Shown: positions 1 through 7,607 of the stretch, piece by piece
How the letters are laid out: every line of letters begins with the position of its first letter
Numbering within the stretch: the first letter of the stretch is position 1
Assembly: GCA_017434185.1 (NCBI GenBank)
Contig: JAFRFV010000224.1
Span: 1 to 47,403, forward strand
Length of the DNA stretch: 47,403 nt
Direction: 5' to 3'
Source of the DNA: Coriobacteriales bacterium
GTDB lineage: Bacteria > Actinomycetota > Coriobacteriia > Coriobacteriales > RUG844
The notes under the pieces: model-generated
The model's database searches: none
The model's input: only the letters and a program-made list of their open reading frames with translations
Told to the model about the DNA's origin: nothing
Program-made: the position numbers and the translations under genes

Positions 1-1
1 A

Positions 2-29
2 GCCGCACAGGCGCTGGAGGACCTGTGAT
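2..29 (+). CDS. possible 3' end of an upstream gene (partial)
   Basis: Frame 2 reads AAQALEDL and then TGA at 27-29. The codons are typical of this genome and the peptide is helix-like, so this may be the tail of the gene before rnd. It is too short to identify. The other two plus frames also close within 51 bases, so even the reading frame is uncertain. Confidence 0.25.
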
Positions 30-93
30 CGAGGTCGAAGTCCCGTAACCTGATCGAGCGAACCTTTCCGCACTCACGACCGGAGGTCCAAGG

Positions 94-1239
94 ATGTACA
101 TCTCGAACCAAGCCGATCTCGCTCTGCTCATAGAGAAGCTCAAGGGCTCGAGGCTCATCGCCATCGACACAGAATTCCACTACGAGAAGACCTACTATGC
201 CAAGCTCTGTCTCGTACAGGTCTGCAATGGTGACATCGATGCGATCATCGACCCTCTGCGGATCGGTAATCTCAAGCCGCTCGGCGAGCTCTTATCCGAC
301 CCCGATATCGTCAAGGTCTTCCATGCCGGTAACCAGGACATCGAGATCCTCAACCGTGTCGTGGGCGTGTGCCCCAGTCCCATCTTCGACACCCAGGTCG
401 CGGCTGGCCTGCTGGGATATCCCCAGCAACTGGGTCTGAGCGCATTGGTGAAGGCTTTCTGCGATGTCAATCTTGCGAAGACGGACTCACTCACCGATTG
501 GACCCGGCGCCCCCTGAGTCCCACCCAGATTGAATATGCGATCGATGATGTCCTGTATCTGCCGCAGATATACGACAAGATGGCGGCGCAGTTGGAGAAG
601 TCAGGTCGCATGGAGTGGCTCAAGAGCGACTTCGAACACATGAGCGACCCTGCCACCTACGTCGTCGATCCCGACCAGATGTGGCGTAAGGTCAAGCGCG
701 TCTCATCGCTCACCCGCAAGCAGCTGGCGGTCGCCCAGGTCATGGCCAGCTGGCGTGAGCGTACCGCGCAACGCCGCAATCTCCCTCGCAAATGGGTTCT
801 TCCCGATGAGATGATCGTTGAGGTCTCACGTCGCTGCCCCACCACCCGTGAATCGATGCTCGAGATCAGGGGTTTCGGGGACCGCCTTGCTGAAAGCTCC
901 ATCAAGGAGATCCTGGCCGACATCAAGAAGGCACTCGAAGCCGACCCCGAGTCCTGGCCCCGCATCGCCAAGAGCAGCGGCCGTCAGAAGGAGGTGGAAG
1001 GCGCCGTCGACCTCATGGCGACCTTGCTGCACCTGCGTGCCAAGCAGAACGCCGTCACCACGCAATTCCTCTGCACCCGTGATGACCTTGTGAAATTGGC
1101 GAAAGGGGAGGGTGACGAACTTCCCCTGTTGAGTGGATGGCGGTATAGAATAGTCGGGAACGAGCTCATGCAGCTCCTGGAAGGCACTATCAGCATCGCC
1201 ATCGTCGATGGTGAGCTCGTTGTGGAGAAGAGGGGATAA
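94..1239 (+). CDS. rnd: ribonuclease D (3'-5' exoribonuclease)
   Basis: RNase D trims the 3' ends of tRNA precursors and other small RNAs in the cytoplasm. The N-terminal half is a DEDDy exonuclease domain: Asp25 and Glu27 in AIDTEF, Asp82 in HAGNQDIE, and the last motif YAIDD with Tyr148 and Asp152. An HRDC helical domain follows at about residues 205-285. The length of 381 residues is normal for the family. The ATG at 94 has a GGAGG seven bases upstream. It is the first complete gene of a tight plus-strand run, with the zinc peptidase starting 3 bases after its stop and xseA, xseB and a HIT gene behind that. The family call is firm. Exact RNA substrates are inferred from E. coli. Confidence 0.93.
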   Translation: MYISNQADLALLIEKLKGSRLIAIDTEFHYEKTYYAKLCLVQVCNGDIDAIIDPLRIGNLKPLGELLSDPDIVKVFHAGNQDIEILNRVVGVCPSPIFDTQVAAGLLGYPQQLGLSALVKAFCDVNLAKTDSLTDWTRRPLSPTQIEYAIDDVLYLPQIYDKMAAQLEKSGRMEWLKSDFEHMSDPATYVVDPDQMWRKVKRVSSLTRKQLAVAQVMASWRERTAQRRNLPRKWVLPDEMIVEVSRRCPTTRESMLEIRGFGDRLAESSIKEILADIKKALEADPESWPRIAKSSGRQKEVEGAVDLMATLLHLRAKQNAVTTQFLCTRDDLVKLAKGEGDELPLLSGWRYRIVGNELMQLLEGTISIAIVDGELVVEKRG

Positions 1240-1242
1240 GCG

Positions 1243-1908
1243 ATGGGTATGGGTTACATCCTTCTCATGGTCGTCTCAGTGGGCCTTGGCCTCGCTACGC
1301 AGGCTTTCATCAAGTCGCAGTACAACAAGTGGTCACGGGTTGGGATCTCCACCATGGAGACCGGCGCCCAGGCTGCTCGTCGCATGCTCGATGCGAATGG
1401 TCTCTATGATGTCAGGATCCAGCCCATCAGCGGCACGCTCACGGACAACTACAGCCCCAAGACACGGGTGCTCAGCCTGTCCCAAGGCGTCTACAGCGGA
1501 CGCAGCGTGGCTTCCACGGCCGTCGCCTGCCATGAGGCGGGTCATGCCCTGCAGCATGCCTCCAACTACGCTCCCCTCACGTTCCGCACCAACCTCGTTC
1601 CCGCAGTGAACCTGGCGTCCAATCTCTGGATCATCGTCTTCATCCTGGGCTTCTCCCTCAATTCCCTGGGGCTCGTCTACGTTGGTCTCGCACTTTTCGC
1701 CATCGCCGTGCTGTTCCAGCTGGTGACGCTTCCCGTGGAGTTCGATGCATCCAACCGCGCCCTCGCGTTCGTGGACGCCCAGGGGCTTCCCACGCAGGAG
1801 AGCTCCGGTGCCAAGAGCGTTCTCAAGGCCGCCGCTCTCACCTATGTCGCCGCTGCGCTCACGTCCATCCTCCAGCTGCTCTACTTCATGGGTCTGACTC
1901 GTGAGTAA
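1243..1908 (+). CDS. membrane zinc metallopeptidase, YugP family
   Basis: A 221-residue membrane protein of the zinc-peptidase family represented by B. subtilis YugP. The zinc motif is in VACHEAGHALQH: His97, Glu98 and His101 form HExxH. Hydrophobic segments lie at about residues 3-20, 122-160 and 195-215, so the active site sits next to the membrane. The family's substrates are not known. The gene starts 3 bases after rnd, and its last 8 bases overlap the GTG start of xseA, so the two are probably translationally coupled. The family is clear from the motif and topology. No physiological role can be read from the sequence. Confidence 0.88.
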   Translation: MGMGYILLMVVSVGLGLATQAFIKSQYNKWSRVGISTMETGAQAARRMLDANGLYDVRIQPISGTLTDNYSPKTRVLSLSQGVYSGRSVASTAVACHEAGHALQHASNYAPLTFRTNLVPAVNLASNLWIIVFILGFSLNSLGLVYVGLALFAIAVLFQLVTLPVEFDASNRALAFVDAQGLPTQESSGAKSVLKAAALTYVAAALTSILQLLYFMGLTRE

Positions 1909-3178
1909 TCAGCCGGAGAACAACGCTCTCACCGTCACCCAGGCCATGCGGCTGGCCAAGGGCCAGCTCAACAGCGTCTGGGTGAACGTCATCGGTGAGG
2001 TGAGCGAGCTCTCCAACAAGCCCGGCTACTCCGGCGTCTTCTTCAGCCTGCGTGACCAGGACGCGACCATGCCCTGCGTCATCTGGAAGAGCAATTACGC
2101 ACGCATGGGCTTCGACCTCGCCCCGGGTATGCTCATAGAGGCATATGGCAACTTCGACGTCTATCCCGCCAAGGGAAGGATGCAGTTCAATGTCCTGAAC
2201 ATGAAACCGGCGGGGGAGGGTGCGCTACGTGTCAAGGTGGCCATGTTGGCGCGCAAACTCGAAGCAGAGGGTCTCATGGACCCCGCGCGCAAGCTCCCTC
2301 TACCCAGGATCCCACAGACCATCGCCATTGTGACATCGCCGCGTGGTAAGGCCGTCCATGATTGTCTGCGCACATTGCGTCGCCGTTGGCCTCTGGCACA
2401 TATCCTGTTCTGCGGTATACCCGTCGAGGGGACTGATGCCGTCAGGTACATCTCGCAGGGTGTCAGTTGTGCGATACAAGCGCGGCCCGATGTGATCCTG
2501 CTTGTGAGGGGCGGTGGATCCTACGAGGACTACATGCCCTTCAACGATGAATCGCTGGTACGGCTCGTCGCCTCATCGCCCGTGCCCATCGTGACGGGTA
2601 TAGGGCACGAACCCGACAACAGCATCTGCGATATGGTCGCCAGCTATCGAGCGAGTACCCCCACGGCCGCTGCGGAAGCCGTCGCGCCCAACGTTTCCGA
2701 GGTCATACAGGGACTCGATGGTTCACTGCAGCGCCTCGAACGTGGCCTACTTGGACGTTTGCGCACATCAGAGCTTCAACTGGATGCCATTTCAAAGCGT
2801 CGCGCCTTCCAGGACCCCTCCGCCCCCATTCAAAGAAGGGCCAAGGAGTTGGATTCCTACGCGCTGCGCTTATCCCATGCCATACCGGATTCGTTCAACA
2901 GAGACGCTCGCCGTGTCGAACTCATGCAGCAGAAGCTCATGTCAACTGGGCCACGTATCCTGCAGAAACACGAGCAGCGATTGGGAATGAAGGCTGCGAG
3001 CCTGGAGAGCCTCTCGCCGCTCGCTGTCCTCTCGCGTGGTTACGGTATGGCACGCAAGCACCCGCAAGGTGGACTCGTCACGAGCGTCTCACAGGTGGAA
3101 CCCGGTCAGGATATCGACCTGCAACTGAAGGATGGACGTTTGATCTGCAGCGTTCGCGAACTTGAAAGGAATGACTGA
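1901..3178 (+). CDS. xseA: exodeoxyribonuclease VII large subunit
   Basis: This is the large, catalytic subunit of exonuclease VII, which with XseB degrades single-stranded DNA from both ends to oligonucleotides in repair and recombination. An N-terminal OB-fold occupies about residues 8-105 (VIGEVSELSNKPGYSG). The catalytic region carries SPRGKAVHD, VRGGGSYEDYMPFNDE, GIGHEPDN and RASTPTAAAE, the signature stretches of the family. A long coiled-coil part follows. The start is GTG at 1901, overlapping the preceding gene by 8 bases. The stop TGA shares one base with the ATG of xseB, so the two subunits are coupled one to one. Length of 425 residues is normal. Confidence 0.96.
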   Translation: MSNQPENNALTVTQAMRLAKGQLNSVWVNVIGEVSELSNKPGYSGVFFSLRDQDATMPCVIWKSNYARMGFDLAPGMLIEAYGNFDVYPAKGRMQFNVLNMKPAGEGALRVKVAMLARKLEAEGLMDPARKLPLPRIPQTIAIVTSPRGKAVHDCLRTLRRRWPLAHILFCGIPVEGTDAVRYISQGVSCAIQARPDVILLVRGGGSYEDYMPFNDESLVRLVASSPVPIVTGIGHEPDNSICDMVASYRASTPTAAAEAVAPNVSEVIQGLDGSLQRLERGLLGRLRTSELQLDAISKRRAFQDPSAPIQRRAKELDSYALRLSHAIPDSFNRDARRVELMQQKLMSTGPRILQKHEQRLGMKAASLESLSPLAVLSRGYGMARKHPQGGLVTSVSQVEPGQDIDLQLKDGRLICSVRELERND

Positions 3179-3423
3179 TGGTAGCACTCAGACCGGTTGA
3201 TCAGATGAGCTTCCGCGAACTCATGCGCGAACTCGATGAATGCGTACGTGCGCTCGAGAGTGACAGTTTGGAGCTCGAAGCGAGCATGGAACGCTACGAG
3301 AGGGGAGTGCAGTTGCTTCGCGCCGCTCGTGGACGCCTTGATGAGGCGCAACAGCGTGTCACCTGCCTCATGGGTCAGTTGGAGGCCGAAAGCACGGACG
3401 ATATCGACAACCGCTTGAGCTAG
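3178..3423 (+). CDS. xseB: exodeoxyribonuclease VII small subunit
   Basis: An 81-residue, acidic, wholly helical protein that binds XseA and completes exonuclease VII. Family features are SFRELMRELDECVRALES near the start and LELEASMERYERGVQLLRAA in the middle. The ATG at 3178 overlaps the xseA stop as TGATG. The last codons are rich in Glu and Asp, as usual for XseB. Both size and position beside xseA support the call. Confidence 0.94.
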   Translation: MVALRPVDQMSFRELMRELDECVRALESDSLELEASMERYERGVQLLRAARGRLDEAQQRVTCLMGQLEAESTDDIDNRLS

Positions 3424-3457
3424 CGATCGACAAGAGACAAGGAGAGTGAGACAAGAC

Positions 3458-3796
3458 ATGGCCGGCTGCATCTTCTGTATGATCGCCAATGGTGAGATCC
3501 CTTCCAAGATCGTCTACGAGAACGACCTGGTCGTGGCCTTCGATGACCTGCATCCGCAGGCGCCCGTCCACACCTTGGTCGTACCCAAGGCCCACTATCA
3601 GGATATCGCCGATGGCGTTCCCGCTGAGACCATGGCGGCCATCTTCGCCGCCGCCTGTGAGGTCGCCAGGATCAAGGGTATCAATGAGAGCGGTTTTCGC
3701 ATCATCTCCAACAAGGGAGCCGATGCGGGTCAGACCGTCCCGCACTTCCATGTGCATGTCCTTGGTGGCAGGAAGATGGATGAAGGTCTGGTCTAG
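3458..3796 (+). CDS. HIT (histidine triad) family nucleotide hydrolase
   Basis: A 112-residue protein of the HINT branch of the histidine-triad family, which hydrolyses adenosine 5'-phosphoramidates and related nucleotides. It opens with the typical CIFC and ends with the triad HFHVHVLGG, where His98 is the predicted nucleophile. The chosen start is ATG at 3458, with GGAG 13 bases before it. A GTG at 3446 is also in frame but lies only one base after that GGAG, and it would add four residues not usual in the family. The gene closes the rnd-xseAB run after a 34-base gap. The physiological substrate is unknown. Confidence 0.92.
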   Translation: MAGCIFCMIANGEIPSKIVYENDLVVAFDDLHPQAPVHTLVVPKAHYQDIADGVPAETMAAIFAAACEVARIKGINESGFRIISNKGADAGQTVPHFHVHVLGGRKMDEGLV

Positions 3797-3840
3797 ACCG
3801 GCCTTCTCCGCACTGAAAACACACAACATCTTCCGCTCGT

Positions 3841-3869
3841 AGCAGCATGGGCCGCGCTTGTTCGCTGCT
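3841..3869 (+). terminator. possible terminator hairpin after the HIT gene
   Basis: AGCAGC (3841-3846) and GCTGCT (3864-3869) can pair around a 17-base loop and are followed by GTTTGTGCTT. The stem is short and the T tract is broken, so this is weak. A second dyad (GAAGG at 3782-3786 with CCTTC at 3802-3806) spans the HIT stop codon and has no T run. One or both may separate this operon from ackA. Confidence 0.3.
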
Positions 3870-3871
3870 GT

Positions 3872-3900
3872 TTGTGCTTGAAGCTGCTATAGCATAGAAT
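3872..3900 (+). promoter_or_regulatory. sigma-A type promoter for ackA
   Basis: TTGTGC (3872-3877) and TAGAAT (3895-3900) are separated by exactly 17 bases, in the only A/T-richer part of the gap before ackA. The predicted start near 3907 gives a leader of about 50 bases. This would let ackA be transcribed separately from the rnd-HIT operon. Confidence 0.55.
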
Positions 3901-3958
3901 GAACGCATTACAAGGGGAGTGTGTGCTGTTCGACACTCCAAACGGGTGGGGGAGTCCT

Positions 3959-5155
3959 ATGAACATCCTGGTCGTCAACGCCGGTAGTTCCTCGCTGAAA
4001 TACCAGCTTCTCGACATGGACACCGGAGAACTGCTGGCCAAGGGCCTCTGCGAGCGCGGCGGCTACGAGAACGCCGTGCAGAAGCATCGTGTCGCCAAGC
4101 ACGACAAGGTCATCGCGCGACAGATGCGCGACCATCGCGACGCCATCGGATATGTTCTGAACACCCTCATCAACGATCCCGATGCTCCCATCTCGGATCT
4201 GAGCGAGATCCATGCTGTGGGTCATCGTATCGTGTCAGGAGGGGAGTTCTTCTCCCGTTCCTGCTTGGTCGACGATGACGTCATCGAGAAGATCGCCATC
4301 TGCTCCGAGCTCGCGCCCCTGCATAACCCCGGAGCGCTCCAGGTCATCGATGCCTGCCGCCTCTTCATGCCCCACACACCGCAAGTCACGGTCTTCGATA
4401 CGGCGTACTTCCAGTCGATTCCTCCCAAGGCCTTCCTGTACGGCCTGCCGCTGCGTTACTACGAGAAGTACAAGATCCGCAAGTACGGCGCCCATGGCAC
4501 CTCGCATCGTTATGTGGCCGCTCGTGCCGCACAGATGCTGGGGAAGCCCTTGGAGGAGCTCAAGCTCATCACCTGCCATCTTGGCAATGGTTCCAGTGTG
4601 ACGGCGGTGGATAAGGGCGTCGCCGTGGACACTTCCATGGGTATGACGCCTCTTGATGGCCTCATCATGGGTACCCGCTGCGGCTCAGTCGACCCCGCTG
4701 TCATCACCTATATCATGCGTAAGGAGAGTCTGACCCCAGACGAGATGGAGAACATCATGAACAGGGAGTCAGGTCTCTATGGCATCTCTGGGCTTTCGAA
4801 CGACCTGCGTGAGATCCGACGCGAGGCGGAGATGGGCAACGAGCGCGCCAATCTGGCCTATGAGATGTTCGGCTATGCCGTCAAGAAGTACATAGGTCAG
4901 TACTTCGCGACCATGGCCGGCTGCGACGCCATCATCCTGACGGCGGGTATCGGAGAGAACTGCACGCGCATGCCCAGGATGATCTTCGATGGCCTCGAAC
5001 CCATGGGCATCATCTACGACCCCGAGAAGAACTGCCAGAGGGGAATGGAGCGCGTCGTTTCCTCCGATGAATCACGCATCAAGATCCTCGTCATCCCGAC
5101 CAACGAGGAATGGATGATCGCGCAGGATACCAAGGAGATCGTGGAAGCTCTGTAG
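3959..5155 (+). CDS. ackA: acetate kinase
   Basis: Acetate kinase interconverts acetyl phosphate plus ADP with acetate plus ATP, the energy-yielding last step of acetate fermentation. Family motifs are all present: VNAGSSSLKYQL with Asn7, HRIVSGGEFF, VFDTAYF, YGAHGTSHRY with the active-site His, HLGNGSSVTAV, MGTRCGSVDPAV and GIGENCTRMR-like GIGENCTRMP. The ATG at 3959 follows GGGGGAG and gives the usual length of 398 residues. An in-frame upstream ATG at 3899 would overlap the promoter and is unlikely. The usual partner pta (phosphotransacetylase) is not beside it in this window. Own promoter and terminator suggest a single-gene unit. Confidence 0.97.
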   Translation: MNILVVNAGSSSLKYQLLDMDTGELLAKGLCERGGYENAVQKHRVAKHDKVIARQMRDHRDAIGYVLNTLINDPDAPISDLSEIHAVGHRIVSGGEFFSRSCLVDDDVIEKIAICSELAPLHNPGALQVIDACRLFMPHTPQVTVFDTAYFQSIPPKAFLYGLPLRYYEKYKIRKYGAHGTSHRYVAARAAQMLGKPLEELKLITCHLGNGSSVTAVDKGVAVDTSMGMTPLDGLIMGTRCGSVDPAVITYIMRKESLTPDEMENIMNRESGLYGISGLSNDLREIRREAEMGNERANLAYEMFGYAVKKYIGQYFATMAGCDAIILTAGIGENCTRMPRMIFDGLEPMGIIYDPEKNCQRGMERVVSSDESRIKILVIPTNEEWMIAQDTKEIVEAL

Positions 5156-5230
5156 AGCTGCGAGGCCACAGAATCGATTCTAAGGCCTTTCAATGCCTCT
5201 TCAGGTATCAGAATGCATCCCATAAGAAAG

Positions 5231-5254
5231 AAGCCGGGGAAGGGACCCCGGTTT
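5231..5254. terminator. bidirectional terminator between ackA and the dut operon
   Basis: AAGCCGGGG (5231-5239) pairs with CCCCGGTTT (5246-5254) around a six-base loop. Read on the minus strand it is followed by CTTTCTTATG, and on the plus strand only by a few T. It lies between two convergent genes, so it can serve both. The rest of the gap (to 5327) is A/T-rich with no gene. Confidence 0.6.
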
Positions 5255-5327
5255 CTCGATGTGATGACGAAAGTTACATAAGATATATTATCAGCTTTTT
5301 ATCTGAATTCGGAACAGGATAAGCTGC

Positions 5328-6239
5328 TCAGCTCTCGGACTCCTCGCTGGGAAGATCCATGAAGGGCTTTGCATCGAGCGTGATACCCACATAGCATCCT
5401 TCATCCGGCAGAGAGTCGAAACCGTAGACATCCTTTACGGGACAAGCCGCCACACGCCAGTACAGCGTCTCTCCGTCATAATCGATCGTACCGTACTTGT
5501 AGGTGTTGCCGTTGTTGTCCACGCCGCTCAGAAGGACTCCAGCGCCCTCTCCCTTGAATCCCTGCTCTTCCATGGCCTCTTCTATGGCTCCGTTGAGGCT
5601 CCCGGAGGTGAACTCCGAATACTTGAGCTTGATATTGTCATGGCTGCCATGATTGGTGGTTATCCACCACGAGTTCTTCAGGATGACGCAGATGGTCTCC
5701 AGAGTCTGATTGGAGAATCCCTCGGCGTAGCAATTGGCCATATCCTCGACCGTCATCGTGTCGGCGCACCGCATGATCTCCATGCCACGCTTGGTGGAAT
5801 TGATGACGTACACATTCTCGTTCTCACTGACCGTCTTATCGATGATGTCCTGGTCATCCCATGTGTACAATTCTGTTAACACCGGAAGATTCCTGTCGAT
5901 GGGCACCGCGAGATCACGGACGCACAGGGGCACTTCGCGACTCTTCTCAACTGCCTGGACCGCTTTCTGGGCACTCAGGTAGATGCAACCCATGCCCAGA
6001 ACAAGGCCCGCACCCAAGCATATCTTGAGCAGGAGATGCCCTCTCCTGTCCTTGAACACGGATCCATACAGTCCACTGGGATTCATGGAATACGGCTGTC
6101 TGAACGTGAGATCGGGCTGCGGGTCGCGCTTGCCCTTGAGTGCTGCCTTGCCAAGCCACTTGAATCCATCGCGTAGCTTCTGCAATACGACATCCATGAT
6201 GTTCTGGAAGTCCAAGATACTCCGCCTTTCGAATGACAC
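5328..6239 (-). CDS. single-pass membrane protein of unknown function
   Basis: I do not recognise this protein. It has a basic N-terminal part of about 68 residues, one hydrophobic segment at about 69-90 (LLLKICLGAGLVLGMGCIYL) and a soluble C-terminal part of about 210 residues. The positive-inside rule puts the C-terminal part outside the cell. That part is acidic and ends in EESES. Its middle (VYVINSTKRGMEIMRCADTM) and end (YKYGTIDYDGETLYWRVAA) look like a folded alpha/beta domain. The GTG at 6239 directly abuts the dut stop codon. AAAGGCGGAG lies at codons 4-7, so a TTG at 6215 or ATG at 6197 could be the real start. It is the last gene of the nrdR-dut transcription unit. Confidence 0.75.
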   Translation of the reverse strand: MSFERRSILDFQNIMDVVLQKLRDGFKWLGKAALKGKRDPQPDLTFRQPYSMNPSGLYGSVFKDRRGHLLLKICLGAGLVLGMGCIYLSAQKAVQAVEKSREVPLCVRDLAVPIDRNLPVLTELYTWDDQDIIDKTVSENENVYVINSTKRGMEIMRCADTMTVEDMANCYAEGFSNQTLETICVILKNSWWITTNHGSHDNIKLKYSEFTSGSLNGAIEEAMEEQGFKGEGAGVLLSGVDNNGNTYKYGTIDYDGETLYWRVAACPVKDVYGFDSLPDEGCYVGITLDAKPFMDLPSEESES

Positions 6240-6692
6240 TCAGCGGGATGCGATCCCGCTGGAGCCAAAGCCGCCTTCCCCTCTGCTCGTGGATTCCAGA
6301 GCATCCACAGCGAGAAGATCGACTTGGGCTACAGGCATGATAACGAGTTGTGCGATACGATCTCCACGATTGATGGCAACCGGTTGATTCGCGTCAAGGT
6401 TGACAACGGCGACTTTGATCTCGCCGCGGTAATGGCTGTCGATGAGTCCAGGCGTGTTGATCAGGCTGAGACCGGTACGCAGCGAGAGGCCGCTTCTTGG
6501 CAGAACGAATCCCGCGTAGCCCTCTGGGATCGACAAGGCGAAGCCGGTTGGCACCAGACAGCGCTGGAAGGGCTGGATGACCATATCCGCATTGGACGCG
6601 AGATCCAATCCAGCATCCGCCTCATAGGCATATGACGGCAGCGTGATGCTGTCGTCCAGCTTGAGGATGGGTACTTGGATACGCAGCGTCAA
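6240..6692 (-). CDS. dut: dUTP diphosphatase (dUTPase)
   Basis: Hydrolyses dUTP to dUMP and pyrophosphate, keeping uracil out of DNA and supplying dUMP for thymidylate synthesis. It is a homotrimeric cytosolic enzyme. The five classic motifs are present in order: DAGLDL, PRSGLSL, GLIDSHYRGEI, GDRIAQLVI and the C-terminal arm RGEGGFGSSG. The start is TTG at 6692, overlapping the nrdR stop as TTGA, with CTGGAG eight bases upstream. There is no nearby ATG. Length of 150 residues is normal. Coupling to nrdR places both genes in deoxynucleotide supply. Confidence 0.95.
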   Translation of the reverse strand: MTLRIQVPILKLDDSITLPSYAYEADAGLDLASNADMVIQPFQRCLVPTGFALSIPEGYAGFVLPRSGLSLRTGLSLINTPGLIDSHYRGEIKVAVVNLDANQPVAINRGDRIAQLVIMPVAQVDLLAVDALESTSRGEGGFGSSGIASR

Positions 6693-7135
6693 TTGAGATT
6701 CTCCAGTTCCTTGGTGAACTCATCCAGGTTCTTGAAGTCCTTGTAAACCGATGCGAAGCGGATGTAGGCGACGCCATCGAGCTCCCTCAGGCGTCGGAGC
6801 ACCATATCGCCCAATTGCTGCGAGCTGATGGTGCTGCGGTGTGCGGCCCTCGCTTCGCTCTCGACATCGTCGATGAGCGCTTCGATCGTTTCGACCGGGA
6901 TGTTGCGCTTCACGCATGCGGCGAAGACGCCATGCATGAGTTTCTCCCGGTTGAAGGGCTCGATGCTGCCATCCTTCTTGCTGATGAGCAGCGGTGTGAG
7001 TTCGACACGCTCGTACGTGGTGAAACGAGCAGCACATTCCAGGCACTCACGGCGTCTGCGGATGGAGCTACCATCCACAGAGACGCGAGAATCGATGACC
7101 TTGGTATCGGGATTACCGCAGACTGGGCAACGCAT
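6689..7135 (-). CDS. nrdR: transcriptional repressor NrdR
   Basis: NrdR represses ribonucleotide reductase genes when ATP/dATP levels are sensed by its ATP-cone. The protein opens with a four-cysteine zinc ribbon (MRCPVC and CLEC: Cys3, Cys6, Cys31, Cys34) and the segment SSIRRRRE, followed by the ATP-cone from about residue 46. The ATG at 7135 is preceded by GGGGAG. The reading frame is open further upstream, but that extension has no family resemblance. Length of 148 residues is standard. It sits beside the SOS gene and lexA, the same order as in Mycobacterium (lexA, chiZ, nrdR). Confidence 0.96.
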   Translation of the reverse strand: MRCPVCGNPDTKVIDSRVSVDGSSIRRRRECLECAARFTTYERVELTPLLISKKDGSIEPFNREKLMHGVFAACVKRNIPVETIEALIDDVESEARAAHRSTISSQQLGDMVLRRLRELDGVAYIRFASVYKDFKNLDEFTKELENLN

Positions 7136-7168
7136 CGCTCCCCTATCTCCTAGACATATACGGAGATA

Positions 7169-7177
7169 ATCATACCA
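7169..7177 (-). promoter_or_regulatory. possible extended -10 promoter for nrdR-dut
   Basis: On the minus strand TGG directly precedes TATGAT (7174-7169), matching an extended -10 element (TGn-TATAAT). No convincing -35 hexamer is seen 17 bases upstream. It would start transcription near 7162, about 27 bases before the nrdR ATG, and make nrdR-dut partly independent of the SOS promoter. Confidence 0.35.
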
Positions 7178-7244
7178 TATGAAGGGGTTTTGGCCCGCAT
7201 CCAGTGGGTATATGGGGGTTAGCTTGTCGTGCAGAGGGAGATGA

Positions 7245-7520
7245 TCACAGGAAGAGCGGGAGGCAGAGTGTGCAGATGAAGCTGATGGCGCTGAAAGCGG
7301 CCAGAGCGATGGCATGACGCGGATCGCGAGCGATGGAATCGGGAATCGGTCGACCCTTCATAGTCCCATATCGCAGGTCCATGCCCAGTTCACGCTTCAA
7401 GTACTCGCGGTAACTGATGGTCTGGGGCTCGTAGCAATCGAGAAGGGGCCATTGGTCGACGATGACCTTACGGGCGGAAGTCCCGTTGACCTGGCAAGCG
7501 CGCGTTTCAATGCTCCTCAT
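7245..7520 (-). CDS. LexA-controlled 91-residue tail-anchored protein, candidate SOS division inhibitor
   Basis: No family is recognised from the sequence. The protein has a soluble N-terminal part of about 69 residues with many basic residues near the membrane (KGRPIPDSIARDPRH) and a single hydrophobic segment at about 70-91 running to the last residue. This predicts a C-tail anchor with the N-terminus in the cytoplasm. The ATG at 7520 has AAGGGG five bases upstream. It is divergent from lexA, and its predicted promoter has a LexA box inside the spacer. Position between lexA and nrdR matches ChiZ (Rv2719c) of mycobacteria, and YneA and DivS also lie beside lexA in their genomes. Unlike YneA and ChiZ it shows no LysM domain. 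A role as an SOS cell-division inhibitor is inference from position, control and topology. Confidence 0.75.
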   Translation of the reverse strand: MRSIETRACQVNGTSARKVIVDQWPLLDCYEPQTISYREYLKRELGMDLRYGTMKGRPIPDSIARDPRHAIALAAFSAISFICTLCLPLFL

Positions 7521-7564
7521 GATGACCCCTTCTCACCGCCCTTCGCAAGAATGATTCCAGGAGA

Positions 7565-7578
7565 CGAACATGCATTCT
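7565..7578. promoter_or_regulatory. weak LexA-like half box
   Basis: CGAACATGCATTCT keeps the left arm CGAAC and N4 spacing, but the right arm is ATTCT instead of GTTCG. It lies 17 bases before the next box, toward the 91-residue gene. It may be a decayed or auxiliary site. Confidence 0.3.
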
Positions 7579-7607
7579 TGACGAACAACTGTTTGTGTGT
7601 GTATACT
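7578..7607 (+). promoter_or_regulatory. lexA promoter
   Basis: TTGACG (7578-7583) and TATACT (7602-7607) with an 18-base spacer. The LexA box at 7582-7595 overlaps the -35 end and spacer, and the box at 7614-7627 covers the predicted start point. This is the expected autoregulation of lexA. The leader to the ATG is about 80 bases. Confidence 0.65.
7582..7595. promoter_or_regulatory. LexA box (SOS operator)
   Basis: CGAACAACTGTTTG matches CGAAC-N4-GTTYG, the LexA operator of Gram-positive bacteria. It overlaps the lexA -35 region and lies just past the predicted start of the divergent gene. Confidence 0.75.

Noticed and set aside
7136-7315. Upstream extension of nrdR
   Set aside because: The in-frame extension crosses the putative nrdR promoter and the end of the 91-residue gene. 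NrdR begins at the zinc ribbon MRCPVC, which has its own ribosome site.
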